From contig JAFGHK010000037.1 in the NCBI GenBank assembly GCA_016930185.1, positions 1 to 43,209 of the forward strand: a DNA stretch of 43,209 bases. Reading direction: 5' to 3'. The stretch comes from Dehalococcoidales bacterium. Lineage in GTDB: Bacteria > Chloroflexota > Dehalococcoidia > Dehalococcoidales > RBG-16-60-22. The position numbers were made by a program, and so were the translations under genes. Positions 1 through 8,439 of the stretch are shown here, piece after piece. The notes beneath the pieces are model-generated. The model had not been told where the DNA came from and searched no databases. It saw nothing but the letters and a program-made list of their open reading frames with translations. Every line of letters begins with the position of its first letter. Within the stretch, counting starts at the first letter, position 1.

Positions 1-1109
1 AGCCTGGCGCCGCTGGCGGTATTGGGGTGCCCGATGGCGATGGCGCTTCCGTTGATATTCATCTTTTCACGCATCGCCTTGTACTTACTTTTATCCTTGT
101 CCACGGCCACCATCATCGATACCAGTGGTACACAGGCAAAGGCCTCGTTGATTTCCATAACAGCTATGTCATCGTATTTCATACCGGCTTTCTTGATGAT
201 TTTCTTCATGGCAAATCCGGGGCCTTCCGGCATGCGGCTGGCATTGATAGCGATAGAAACACCCTCAATAACAGTGGCCAGCACCTTTAAACCCAGTTCC
301 TGCGCCTTTTTACGGGTCATCACCAGAATAGCAGTGGCTCCGTCATTCAGACCGGGAGCGTTGCCGGCAGTGATAGCGCGCGTATCGTAAACGGTCTTCA
401 GTTTGGCCAGCCTCTCCATCGAGGTGTCCGGCCGGTACTGCTCATCTATGTCCAGCACCTTGGGGTCGCCCTTTGGCTGGGGAATGGTGAGGGGCATGAT
501 TTCTTCCTTAAACTTGCCGGCGTTCCATGCCTTGCCGTAGTTCTGGTGGCTGCGGAAAGCCCATTCGTCCATGTCCTCGCGGGTAAAGCCGTACTCGTGG
601 GCGACGTTATCGCTGTCCACGGATACCGGATTGAAGTCCTTATAACCGAGGGCATAAAGCGGGTCTTCCATCTTGACATCGCCCATGCGGAAGCCGCTGA
701 ACCTCACACCCCTGACGACAAGTGGCGACTGCCCGAATGATGTGGCCCCGCCGCAGATAGCCGTTTCGATTTCTCCGGCTTTCATCTCCAGGGCCGCCAG
801 CCTGACGGCGTTCATCGCCGATACACAGGCCATATCGAAGGAAATCGATACCGTCTCGTGGGGGAGTCCGGCCCTTATCAGCGACTGCCTTCCGGCGACG
901 GGCGTGTACGGGTCGCGGCAGGCGGAGGTATCGCCCACGCCCCAGAAAACCTCGTTAACCAGGTCGGGCTTGATGCCGCTCCTCTTGATGACCTCGCGCA
1001 TAGGTATCGCGCCCAGCTCATAGTAGTCAAAGTTTGTCAGCGAGCCACCGTACCTCCCGAACGGCGTCCTGGCCGCCGCCACGATGACAACATCATTTTC
1101 ATTTGCCAT
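1..1109 (-). CDS. Thiolase family protein (acetyl-CoA C-acyltransferase), 3' end outside window
   Basis: Cytosolic thiolase that would cleave 3-ketoacyl-CoA with CoA (last step of beta-oxidation) or run in the condensing direction. Read on the minus strand from ATG at 1109, with an AGGAAGG ribosome site about 5 nt upstream. 369 codons are visible and the frame runs off the left edge. Seen: N-terminal VAAARTPFGRYGG, nucleophile Cys95 in FDMACVSAMNAV, EINEAFA, and NGSAIAIGHP near the edge (the family histidine loop, with Ser replacing the usual second Gly). The C-terminal Cys/Gly loop is outside. Third gene of the operon after crotonase and hydroxyacyl-CoA dehydrogenase (43-nt gap). Chain-length preference cannot be read; lipid-transfer-type (SCP2) thiolases are a possible subfamily. 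Confidence 0.9.
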   Translation of the reverse strand, partial: MANENDVVIVAAARTPFGRYGGSLTNFDYYELGAIPMREVIKRSGIKPDLVNEVFWGVGDTSACRDPYTPVAGRQSLIRAGLPHETVSISFDMACVSAMNAVRLAALEMKAGEIETAICGGATSFGQSPLVVRGVRFSGFRMGDVKMEDPLYALGYKDFNPVSVDSDNVAHEYGFTREDMDEWAFRSHQNYGKAWNAGKFKEEIMPLTIPQPKGDPKVLDIDEQYRPDTSMERLAKLKTVYDTRAITAGNAPGLNDGATAILVMTRKKAQELGLKVLATVIEGVSIAINASRMPEGPGFAMKKIIKKAGMKYDDIAVMEINEAFACVPLVSMMVAVDKDKSKYKAMREKMNINGSAIAIGHPNTASGAR

Positions 1110-1152
1110 TTTTACCTTCCTTTTCTAATTGAATATGTATAATTATTAAAGC

Positions 1153-2004
1153 TTATTTTTGCGTATGATCGTAAAAACCGCGCCCGGTCTTACGGCCGAG
1201 GTCGCCGGAGCGCACCATGTTCTTTAGAAGCGGGGCGGGCATCAGCCTCTCCCCGAACTCCTCGTACATCGTTTCCAGTCCGTGCAGCACCACGTCGGCG
1301 CCGGCGAGGTCGCATAGCTCCAGCGGGCCCATCGGGTGGTTAAGGCAGAGCTTCACTGCTTTGTCCACTTCTTCCGGCTTGTTGCCGTCCATGACGCACC
1401 AGAACGCCTCGTTCATCAGGGCGTCCACCAATCTTGATACAATAAAACCGGCATAGTCCCGCGCTTCGCAGGGCTCCTTGCCGATTTTCTTAACGTATTC
1501 CTTGGAGGCTTCGAGGGTTTCGGCGCTGGTCTGCCGCGCCGGTATCACCTCGACGCCCTTCATCACCGGCACCGGGTTCATAAAGTGGATGCCGATAACC
1601 CTTTCGGGCTTCGCGGTGGCAGCGGCAATCTCGCCGATTGGCAGCGACGAGGTATTGGTGGCCAAAATGGCGTCCGGCCTGCATATCCCGTCGAGCTGCT
1701 TGAAGATATTTTTCTTTAAGTCCAGTATTTCCGGCGCCGCCTCGATAACCATATCCGCGTCCTTGGCGTCCTTGTTGTCGGTAGTTGTCTTGATGCGGGC
1801 GACAATAGCGGTTTTTTCGCTTTCCTGTATTATCTCCTTTTTCACCATACGGTCGAGACTCTTTTCTATTGCCGCCATGCCCTTCTGGATAAACTCGTCC
1901 TTGATATCGGACATGGTTACGTCGTAACCGGCCTGTGCGCTTACCTGGGCGATGCCGTTGCCCATCGTTCCCGCCCCTATTACAAAAACCTTCTTAATTG
2001 CCAC
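1153..2004 (-). CDS. 3-hydroxyacyl-CoA (3-hydroxybutyryl-CoA) dehydrogenase
   Basis: NAD(P)-dependent oxidation of (S)-3-hydroxyacyl-CoA to 3-ketoacyl-CoA in beta-oxidation. 283 aa, the normal length for the single-domain-pair Hbd/PaaH family. Seen: Rossmann loop GAGTMG at residues 10-15, TNTSSL around 116-121, catalytic His140 in IHFMNP, its partner Glu152, and the C-terminal GRKTGRGFYDH. The residue matching the substrate-contacting Asn of the mammalian enzyme (GFIVNR) is Ser190 here (GFIVSR). Serine at this position probably occurs in other bacterial members, so activity is still expected. It lies 26 nt after the crotonase stop and 43 nt before the thiolase start, so the three are almost certainly one operon. 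Confidence 0.93.
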   Translation of the reverse strand: MAIKKVFVIGAGTMGNGIAQVSAQAGYDVTMSDIKDEFIQKGMAAIEKSLDRMVKKEIIQESEKTAIVARIKTTTDNKDAKDADMVIEAAPEILDLKKNIFKQLDGICRPDAILATNTSSLPIGEIAAATAKPERVIGIHFMNPVPVMKGVEVIPARQTSAETLEASKEYVKKIGKEPCEARDYAGFIVSRLVDALMNEAFWCVMDGNKPEEVDKAVKLCLNHPMGPLELCDLAGADVVLHGLETMYEEFGERLMPAPLLKNMVRSGDLGRKTGRGFYDHTQK

Positions 2005-2030
2005 TTTAAAAACCTCCTTACGGGTTTTGA

Positions 2031-2813
2031 TTATTTGTTCTTAAATACCGCTTTCCTTTTCTCCATGAAAGCGTCCATGCCCTCTTTGCAGTCGTCGGTG
2101 GCAAAGCAGAGGGCATTGCATTTAGTCTCCATATTAAGACCGGTGGTCAAGTCGGAGTCCACGGCGGTATTGATTGCCATTTTGGCCATAGCTAAAACAG
2201 GCCCGCTCTTACCCGCCAGCTTGGTCGCCCACGCCATGGCTTCTTCCATCAGCTTTTCCGGCGCGACAACTTTGTTGACCAGCCCCAGTTCGAGCGCGGT
2301 GGCGGCGTCAATCATGTCCCCGGTATAGATAATTTCCTTTGACTTGGCCGCCCCGATGAGACGCGTCAGGCGCTGCGTGCCTCCCGCCCCGGGAATCAGC
2401 CCCAGGTTTATCTCCGGCTGCCCGAACCGCGCCTTTTCCGAGCATATCCGCAGGTCGCAGCAGAGGGAAAGCTCACAGCCGCCCCCCAGAGCGTAGCCGT
2501 GAATGACGGCAATCATTGGCTTGGTAAGTGCATAAATAAAGTCGGAAGCCTTGCGGATGGTAGCCATGAAATGCTGGATTTCCAGGGGGCCCATGTTCTG
2601 CATCTCGGCGATATCGGACCCTGCGGCAAAAGCCTTTTCGCCGGCGGCGGTCAGAATAGCCACCCTTACTTCGGGGTCGTTCTCGATGGAAAAGAAGACG
2701 TCATAAAGCTCGGTATAGACGGTGCTGTTGAGGGCGTTTAGTTTATCCGGTCGGTTGAGGGTAACGACGGCGATGCCGTCTTTTTTCTCATAAAGCAAAG
2801 TGCTGTAAGTCAC
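2031..2813 (-). CDS. Enoyl-CoA hydratase (crotonase family)
   Basis: Hydrates trans-2-enoyl-CoA to 3-hydroxyacyl-CoA. The GTG at 2813 is chosen as start because GAGGAG lies 8 nt before it; a longer frame to 2855 has no ribosome site and would add a non-conserved tail. 260 aa, typical length. Both oxyanion-hole segments are present (AAGSDIAEM about 63-71, HGYALGGGCEL about 105-115), as are both catalytic glutamates, Glu114 (GGGCE) and Glu134 (GQPEINLGLIPGAGG). The protein therefore looks like a fully competent hydratase, unlike two other crotonases in this window. First gene of the minus-strand beta-oxidation operon, with a good promoter upstream. Confidence 0.93.
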   Translation of the reverse strand: MTYSTLLYEKKDGIAVVTLNRPDKLNALNSTVYTELYDVFFSIENDPEVRVAILTAAGEKAFAAGSDIAEMQNMGPLEIQHFMATIRKASDFIYALTKPMIAVIHGYALGGGCELSLCCDLRICSEKARFGQPEINLGLIPGAGGTQRLTRLIGAAKSKEIIYTGDMIDAATALELGLVNKVVAPEKLMEEAMAWATKLAGKSGPVLAMAKMAINTAVDSDLTTGLNMETKCNALCFATDDCKEGMDAFMEKRKAVFKNK

Positions 2814-2912
2814 GGCCTTATCTCCTCTCTGTTCTGGATGCTTTAGATAGCGCACCTGTTCATATTAAATAGAGTCGGTTGGGGCATTAATTGAGAAGAA
2901 AAATCCTCTACT

Positions 2913-2942
2913 AGTTTAAGCTAACGGGCGCGCGAGTGTCAA
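2913..2942 (-). promoter_or_regulatory. Sigma-70-type promoter of the beta-oxidation operon
   Basis: On the minus strand, -35 TTGACA (2937-2942), 18-nt spacer, -10 TAAACT (2913-2918). Predicted start near 2906 gives a leader of about 90 nt before the GTG at 2813. The -35 box lies only 6 nt from the -35 of the opposite promoter. Confidence 0.55.
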
Positions 2943-2948
2943 GGTAAA

Positions 2949-2977
2949 TTGACTTTCCCCATTATGTTCGTTAAACT
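2949..2977 (+). promoter_or_regulatory. Sigma-70-type promoter of tldD-tldE
   Basis: -35 TTGACT (2949-2954), 17-nt spacer, -10 TAAACT (2972-2977). Predicted start near 2984, about 33 nt before the tldD ATG. It has the same -10 sequence as the divergent promoter. Confidence 0.55.
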
Positions 2978-3016
2978 TTGCTTAAACCAAACGCCATTAG
3001 TCATCGAGGTATTTAC

Positions 3017-4396
3017 ATGCCGCAAATAGAGGAAGTCACTCAAAGCCTGGCCGAAAAACTCAAGAAGGGTAAAGCCGATTATCTCGAGGCGCGCTTCGAG
3101 GAAACCCAGACCAGCCAAATTGTGTACCGCGGCAAGGTGCTGGAGTCCATCGGGCGCTCCACCGCTTCCGGCGGCAACGTGCGTGCCCTGGTAAAAGGGG
3201 GGTGGGGCTTCACCAGTTTTAACAGCTATGACGGGCTTAACGACCGCATTCCCCTGGCTATCGAGCAGGCGAGAGCGGCCGGCACCGGTAAAAGTCACCT
3301 GGCCCCCGTAGAACCGGCTAAAGAAACCGTACCCAGCAGCGCCGCCAAAGACCCCACGACCGTCTCCCTGGCGGAAAAGAAACGACTGCTTGACGAATAC
3401 AATGAAATCATCTGGAGTATCCCACAGATAAAAACGTCCCACATACAATACTCGGACGGCCGCAAGAAAGTCATTTTCATGAACTCGGAAGACAGTTTTA
3501 TCACCCAGGAGCGCGCAGATGTCACCCTATATTTATCAGCCATCGCCGCTAAAGACGGTGAAGTGCAGCAGGTGCTCATAAGCACGGGGAGCCTGGGGGA
3601 TTTTAGCAAGATAACAGGCCTACACAAGCAGGTAAAAGAGATAGCGCAGAACGCGGTAGCCCTGCTTGACGCTCCGCAGGCTAAAGACGGCGAGTACACG
3701 GTAGTGCTCGACCCCTTTTTGGGGGGTGTTTTCGCCCATGAAGCCTTCGGGCACCTCTCGGAGTCCGACTTCGTTTACGAGAACGACCGCCTGCGGGAAA
3801 TCATGGAGCTGGGCAAGCAGTTCGGCGATAAACACCTGAATATCGTAGATTCGGCGTCCGACCCGGCGGGGATGCGGGGCAGCTATAAGTACGACGACGA
3901 GGGCACGCCATCCGTCAAGACCTACCTCATCCGGGAAGGTAAGCTCGTCGGCCGACTGCACTCGAGGGAGACCGCCGCCAAGATGAACGAAAAACCCACC
4001 GGCAACGCGCGGGCGGTCAGCTACCGCTTTCCTCCTATCGTGCGTATGACCAATACCTACATCGAGCCGGGCGCTATGTCCTTCCAGGACATCATCGCCG
4101 ACATCAAGGAGGGCATCTACGCCAGAAAAATGTACGGCGGCACCACGGCCATGGAGATGTTCACCTTCTCCGCCGGCGAGGCTTTCATGATACGCAACGG
4201 CAAAATCGCCGAGGCCCTCCGGCCTGTAAAGCTGACCGGCAATGTTTTCAACACTCTGCAAAATATCGACGCCATCGGCAACGACCTTGGTATGAACCAG
4301 GGGGGCGGCTGCGGCAAGGGCGAACAAATGCCTCTGCCGGTATCCACCGGCAGCCCCCATATCCGCATCCGGCACTGCCTTATCGGAGGAAAATAA
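3017..4396 (+). CDS. tldD: TldD metalloprotease subunit
   Basis: Catalytic subunit of the TldD/TldE (PmbA) zinc metalloprotease, peptidase family U62, which trims or degrades unfolded and modified peptides in the cytosol. 459 aa from ATG 3017, which has GAGGT 7 nt upstream; a TTG-started extension to 2978 would overlap the promoter. The zinc motif HExxxH is seen as His241-Glu-Ala-Phe-Gly-His246. The conserved C-terminal Gly-rich stretch (NQGGGCGKGEQMPLPVSTG) is also present. The stop overlaps the next start by one base (TAATG), so the two subunits are translationally coupled, as expected for a heterodimer. Physiological substrate unknown. Confidence 0.93.
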   Translation: MPQIEEVTQSLAEKLKKGKADYLEARFEETQTSQIVYRGKVLESIGRSTASGGNVRALVKGGWGFTSFNSYDGLNDRIPLAIEQARAAGTGKSHLAPVEPAKETVPSSAAKDPTTVSLAEKKRLLDEYNEIIWSIPQIKTSHIQYSDGRKKVIFMNSEDSFITQERADVTLYLSAIAAKDGEVQQVLISTGSLGDFSKITGLHKQVKEIAQNAVALLDAPQAKDGEYTVVLDPFLGGVFAHEAFGHLSESDFVYENDRLREIMELGKQFGDKHLNIVDSASDPAGMRGSYKYDDEGTPSVKTYLIREGKLVGRLHSRETAAKMNEKPTGNARAVSYRFPPIVRMTNTYIEPGAMSFQDIIADIKEGIYARKMYGGTTAMEMFTFSAGEAFMIRNGKIAEALRPVKLTGNVFNTLQNIDAIGNDLGMNQGGGCGKGEQMPLPVSTGSPHIRIRHCLIGGK

Positions 4397-5700
4397 TGGA
4401 ACAAATCCTCGCCCTGGCGAAAAAAGCCGCTAAAGAAGCCGAAGTCTTTGAGATTGCCTCCGAAGAAACACGGGTCAAGTTTGAGTCAAACCGACTCAAG
4501 CAAATGCGAACCAACCAGTCGACCAGCGTGGCTTTACGCGTCATCAAGGACGGACGTATCGGCTTTGCTACCGCCGCCGGCACTGCGGACAGACAGCAGC
4601 TTGTGAAAGACGCCGTTGAGACCGCCGCCTTCGGCAGCAGGGCCAAATTCAAGTTACCCGGCGATGCCCGCTACCCGAAGGTGGATATCTTCGACCCCGC
4701 TGTTGAAAGCGTCGCCATTAAGGACATGGTCGCTCTGGGCGAGGAGATGGTCGCCGCCCTTACCGAACACACACCCGGTATCCTGTGTGAAGCCAGCGTG
4801 ACCCGCAGCGTTATCAACGTCCGCCTCATCAACTCGCGCGGCGGCAAAGCGGAGTACAAAAAGAGCTTCTTCGGACTGGATATCGAGGGCAACCTCATTA
4901 CAGGGACCGATATGCTCTTCGTCGGCGAACAAGAAAGCTCCTGCCGCCCCATTACCGACCCCAGGCAAGTAACCGACCCGGTGCTCAATCAGCTCGACAG
5001 GGCTAAAGAGAAAGCTAAGTCACCGACGAAGCTTTTACCGGTCGTTTTTACTCCCAACGGTGTCGCCAGCGCCCTGGTTATGCCCCTTATAACCGCCTTA
5101 AACGGCAAGACCGTATATGAAGGCGCTTCGCCACTTGGAGATAAAGCCGGTCAAAAGGTATTTGATAAGGCTTTCAGCCTCCGTGACGACCCCTCCCTCG
5201 CTTACCGTCCCGCCAGCCGCCCCTGCGACGACGAGGGTGTTCCCAGCCAGAAAACGCCCCTTATCAACAAGGGAACCGTGAGGGGATTTATTTACGACCT
5301 GCAAACGGCGGCCCTGGCCGGGAAAAAGAGCACCGGCAACGGCAACCGGGGCCGAGGCAGTCTGCCCAACCCCACCCCCAGCGGCCTGGTCATCACACCC
5401 GGCAAGACCACCTTCGACGAGATGGTAGCGGATATTAAAGAAGGGCTGGTCATCGAGATATTGATGGGCGCGGAGCAGGGCAACATTCTCGGCGGGGACT
5501 TCAGCGGCAACGTGCTGCTCGGTTTTAAGATAGAAAAGGGCAAAATCGTGGGGCGGGTCAAGGACACCATGGTCTCCGGCAACGTCTATAAAATGCTGAA
5601 AGACATCGCCGCCATCGGCAGCGAGACACGCTGGGTGGGGGGCTTTTTACAGACCCCGCCCTTCTACTGCAAAGAGCTTAGCGTTTCAAGCAAGGGGTAA
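4396..5700 (+). CDS. tldE: TldE/PmbA metalloprotease partner subunit
   Basis: Partner of TldD in the U62 heterodimeric protease. 434 aa, ATG embedded in TAATG with GGAGG about 7 nt upstream, inside the end of tldD. Sequence follows the family from EILALAKKAAKEAEVFE-type N-terminus through the IKEGLVIEILMG region to the MVSGNVYKML and ETRWVGGFLQTPPF C-terminus. No HExxxH is visible, as is normal for TldE, which helps form the substrate channel but carries no metal. Named pmbA in enterobacteria. A hairpin-repeat region follows the stop. Confidence 0.92.
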   Translation: MEQILALAKKAAKEAEVFEIASEETRVKFESNRLKQMRTNQSTSVALRVIKDGRIGFATAAGTADRQQLVKDAVETAAFGSRAKFKLPGDARYPKVDIFDPAVESVAIKDMVALGEEMVAALTEHTPGILCEASVTRSVINVRLINSRGGKAEYKKSFFGLDIEGNLITGTDMLFVGEQESSCRPITDPRQVTDPVLNQLDRAKEKAKSPTKLLPVVFTPNGVASALVMPLITALNGKTVYEGASPLGDKAGQKVFDKAFSLRDDPSLAYRPASRPCDDEGVPSQKTPLINKGTVRGFIYDLQTAALAGKKSTGNGNRGRGSLPNPTPSGLVITPGKTTFDEMVADIKEGLVIEILMGAEQGNILGGDFSGNVLLGFKIEKGKIVGRVKDTMVSGNVYKMLKDIAAIGSETRWVGGFLQTPPFYCKELSVSSKG

Positions 5701-5701
5701 A

Positions 5702-5817
5702 GAAAATTCTCCCTTAGTCCCTCCTTACGAAGGAGGGAAAGATTAGCTTAGAAGCTAGATATACGGTTTGTACCATCATCCTCTCCCTTTCGCAAAGGGA
5801 GAGTGAGAGAGGGATTT
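5702..5817. repeat. Composite intergenic hairpin repeat (two inverted units)
   Basis: Two perfect hairpins: TCCCTCCTT-ACG-AAGGAGGGA (5718-5738) and CTCTCCCTTT-CGC-AAAGGGAGAG (5781-5803). The left unit begins GAAAATTCTCCC and the right unit, read on the opposite strand, begins AAAATCCCTCTC, so the two units face each other like a BIME of REP elements. A third related hairpin lies at 11106-11126. It may also terminate tldE transcription, but no clean T-tract is present. Confidence 0.7.
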
Positions 5818-5896
5818 TGCCAGGCACAATTTAGAAAATATCCTCACAACAGAGTAAAATATTTATTAGCGGGGAAGCATAAAGAGGTTAATTGAA

Positions 5897-6706
5897 ATGT
5901 CTAATGATATTATTAAAATTACCGCCCGTCCCAAGCTTAATACCCCCAACCTTTTAGCCGCCTGGCCCGGCATCGGCAACGTTGCTATGATTATCGCCAA
6001 CTACCTTAAGGCAAAGCTCGGCTTCAAAGAACTGGGCTATCTGGAGCCCTCATACTTTTTCGATCCCAGCGGCGTGCTGGTCAGGGACGACGTCGTCGAA
6101 GAACCCAGCTTCCCCCAGAGCGATTTTTATTACCTGAAGAACACCGGCGGCAGCAAGGACCTGATTTTATTCATCGGCGACGACCAGCCGGCATCAAAAG
6201 GCTACGACCTGGCGCACTGCATCCTGGACGTCGGCAAGAGGTTCGGCGTGCAGCGTATCTACACCTGCGCGGCGGCTATTACCCGCATCCACCATACCGA
6301 GCCGCCCAAGGTCTGGGGCGTGGCGACAAGCCACCTGCTCTCCCGCGAACTACAGGAATATAAACTGGAGCGCTCCAGCAACCTGCAAATCGCCGGCCTT
6401 AACGGACTCCTGCTGGGGGTCGCCAAAGAGCGCGAGTTCGACGGCCTCTGTCTGCTCGGCGAGGTGCCGGTCTATGCCAGCAGGGTACCCAATCCCATGG
6501 CAGCACTGGCCGTCCTCAAGGTCCTGACCAACATGCTGGAGATAAAAGTAGACTTTAACGAGCTCGCCAAGATGGCCGTGGAAGCCGGCGAAAGAATCAA
6601 GCAGGTGGCCGCCCAGGCCATGGAAGAGTATATAGATTATTTTACCGAGCCCATCTGGGAACGCGGCGAAGGTGAAGAAGAGGACGAGGGACAACCGGAA
6701 AACTAA
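5897..6706 (+). CDS. PAC2 family protein (proteasome-assembly-chaperone-like)
   Basis: 269 aa protein of the PAC2 family, widespread in archaea, actinobacteria and Chloroflexota, with no settled bacterial function. Seen: N-terminal LLAAWPGIGNVAMIIANYL (the conserved G-x-GN segment, about 20-38), a central FIGDDQPAS strand-loop, and LNGLLLGVAKEREFDGLCLLGE in the second half. The tail is acidic and low-complexity (EGEEEDEGQ). ATG 5897 has a weak GAGG about 10 nt upstream. Its position after tldDE is compatible with a protein-quality theme, but no proteasome genes are in view and coupling is not shown. Confidence 0.85.
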   Translation: MSNDIIKITARPKLNTPNLLAAWPGIGNVAMIIANYLKAKLGFKELGYLEPSYFFDPSGVLVRDDVVEEPSFPQSDFYYLKNTGGSKDLILFIGDDQPASKGYDLAHCILDVGKRFGVQRIYTCAAAITRIHHTEPPKVWGVATSHLLSRELQEYKLERSSNLQIAGLNGLLLGVAKEREFDGLCLLGEVPVYASRVPNPMAALAVLKVLTNMLEIKVDFNELAKMAVEAGERIKQVAAQAMEEYIDYFTEPIWERGEGEEEDEGQPEN

Positions 6707-6731
6707 AGCCCGTCCGCGTTAATTTTAAGCT

Positions 6732-7304
6732 ATGATATTCAGGAAAAGCGATAAACTTGCAGGATTGAAGCCCCTGCGCGGCAAGGTTATCACCGGCAAA
6801 AAGACCAGGCTCCGCGAGAAAAAACTATCGGATGTCCGCAACGATTACCGCTGGCAGTCCGACCCCGAGCTATCCAAGCTGGACGCCGCCCCGACGCTGG
6901 AGATGTCGTTCGCCATTTACCTGCTGGACTACTCATCGCTGCTGAACCGCCGGGACGCCCGGTATCCCCTGGCGATAGAGACCCTGGAAGGCAGGCATAT
7001 CGGCAACTGCACCTGCTATGACATCGACGGGAAGAAGGGAGAGGCGCAGGTCGGTATCATGATAGGAGACAGGGACTACTGGGACAAAGGCTACGGCACC
7101 GACGCCCTCAATACGCTGGTGGACTATGTGTTTAATAAATCAAGCCTGGACCGGCTTTACCTGAAGACGCTGGACTGGAACCAACGGGCGCACCGCTGTT
7201 TTGAAAAATGCGGGTTCACCGATTGCGGTCAGCTTAAGCGCAGCGGCCATAATTTCATACTGATGGAGCTCAAGCGCGAACAATGGGAAAAGAGACAGAA
7301 TTGA
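6732..7304 (+). CDS. GNAT acetyltransferase, RimJ/RimL type
   Basis: 190 aa N-acetyltransferase that uses acetyl-CoA to acetylate an amine, either a protein N-terminus or a small molecule. The acetyl-CoA loop is seen in DYWDKGYGTDAL (about 117-128), followed by the LDRLYLKTLDWNQRAHRCFEKCGF helix-strand typical of the RimJ/RimL/SpeG branch. No clear ribosome site precedes ATG 6732. The 3' end overlaps mtnA by about 22 nt, or meets it as TTGA if mtnA starts at TTG 7301, suggesting co-transcription. Substrate unknown. Confidence 0.85.
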   Translation: MIFRKSDKLAGLKPLRGKVITGKKTRLREKKLSDVRNDYRWQSDPELSKLDAAPTLEMSFAIYLLDYSSLLNRRDARYPLAIETLEGRHIGNCTCYDIDGKKGEAQVGIMIGDRDYWDKGYGTDALNTLVDYVFNKSSLDRLYLKTLDWNQRAHRCFEKCGFTDCGQLKRSGHNFILMELKREQWEKRQN

Positions 7305-8338
7305 AAAAGGCAGACTATCAACCCATCGAGTGGCTGGATGGTAAGGTCAGAATCCTCGACCAGACACTATTACCGCGGGAAGAGGTATATCTTGACCTGG
7401 ACGATTACCGCGATGTAGCCTCCGCCATCAGGGAACTGAAGGTAAGAGGCGCCCCGATCATCGGGATTGCCGGCGCTTACGGAGTAGCCCTGGGGGCCCG
7501 GAAAATCAATGCTGATAATACAGATGACTTTCTGAAAAATCTAGAAAATATTATCGATACTATCGGTGCCACCAGACCAACCGCCCGCAATCTGTTTTTC
7601 GCCCTGGAACGCATGAAGCAGGCGACGGTAAAGGGTAAGAACGTGCCGGACATTAAAAAGTCCCTGGTAGAGGAAGCTGTTCAAATACACAGGGAGGAAA
7701 CCGACGCCACACACCACTTGAGTCTTTTCGGGGCGGAACTGCTTAAAGACGGCTGGACAGTGCTGACGCACTGCAATACCGGACCGCTGGCGGCCTCCGG
7801 CTACGGCACGGCGCTGGGGGTTATTATTACGGCGTACCGGCAGGGTAGGAAGATAAAAGTCCTCGCCGACGAGACCCGCCCGCTACTACAGGGGGCGCGG
7901 CTGACTACCTGGGAACTGGAAAAAGCCGGCGTGCCGGTGACCCTGATAACCGACTCCATGGCGGGGTATTTCATGGCTAAGGGCGGGGTCGACTGCGTGA
8001 TTACGGGGGCCGACCGCATCGCCGCTAACGGGGACACGGCCAATAAAATCGGCACCTATACGCTGGCGGTACTGGCTAAGGAAAATAAAATCCCGTTCTA
8101 TATCGCCGCGCCGGTTTCCACTATCGATATTTCTTTAAAAACTGGCGAGCAAATACACATCGAGGAAAGAAAGGCGGAAGAGGTAACCCGTTTCCAGAGT
8201 GTGACTACCGCGCCGGAGGGCACGCTCGCCGCCAACCCCGCCTTCGACGTGACGCCCCATCAATACATCACCGCTATAATCACAGATAAGGGAATTATCA
8301 AAGAGTCGTATTTAGAGGGAATTAAAAGGGTTCTCTAA
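7283..8338 (+). CDS. mtnA: S-methyl-5-thioribose-1-phosphate isomerase
   Basis: Isomerises methylthioribose-1-phosphate to methylthioribulose-1-phosphate in methionine salvage (aldose-ketose isomerase related to eIF2B). 351 aa, normal length. Seen: VRGAPIIG at 54-61, catalytic Cys164 in HCNTGPLA, DETRPLLQGARLT at 196-208, catalytic Asp244 in TGADRIAANGD, and the NKIGTYTLA tail motif. Cys/Asp spacing matches the Bacillus enzyme (Cys160/Asp240). Start ATG 7283 overlaps the GNAT gene; TTG 7301 is an alternative. mtnP lies 4.7 kb downstream on the same strand. A short CCCC-GCGA-GGGG hairpin follows the stop. A ribose-1,5-bisphosphate isomerase role is the main alternative. Confidence 0.92.
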   Translation: MGKETELKKADYQPIEWLDGKVRILDQTLLPREEVYLDLDDYRDVASAIRELKVRGAPIIGIAGAYGVALGARKINADNTDDFLKNLENIIDTIGATRPTARNLFFALERMKQATVKGKNVPDIKKSLVEEAVQIHREETDATHHLSLFGAELLKDGWTVLTHCNTGPLAASGYGTALGVIITAYRQGRKIKVLADETRPLLQGARLTTWELEKAGVPVTLITDSMAGYFMAKGGVDCVITGADRIAANGDTANKIGTYTLAVLAKENKIPFYIAAPVSTIDISLKTGEQIHIEERKAEEVTRFQSVTTAPEGTLAANPAFDVTPHQYITAIITDKGIIKESYLEGIKRVL

Positions 8339-8395
8339 AAAGAAAAACCCCGCGAGGGGGTAAAGATATTTTTAAATTGTACACACATTATACCA

Positions 8396-8401
8396 TATAA
8401 T
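8396..8401 (+). promoter_or_regulatory. Candidate -10 box upstream of the PIG-L gene
   Basis: A consensus TATAAT lies 38 nt before the ATG at 8440, in the gap after mtnA. A well-spaced -35 box is not apparent, so this is only a candidate. Confidence 0.3.
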
Positions 8402-8439
8402 CAGACAGACTGTCAAATTTTTATTCGTGGCGGGGGTAA

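Noticed and set aside
22-1023. Several plus-strand open frames and a minus-strand frame at 446-679 over the first kilobase
   Set aside because: They are shadows of the minus-strand thiolase, whose Cys95, EINEAFA and GHP motifs read cleanly in one frame from ATG 1109 to the left edge.
2939-4404. Long minus-strand frames opposite tldD
   Set aside because: GC-rich antisense frames without ribosome sites or family motifs; tldD on the plus strand has HExxxH and good context.
8341-8372. Rho-independent terminator after mtnA
   Set aside because: The stem CCCC-GCGA-GGGG is only 4 bp and the T-rich stretch begins several bases later; not listed as a feature.
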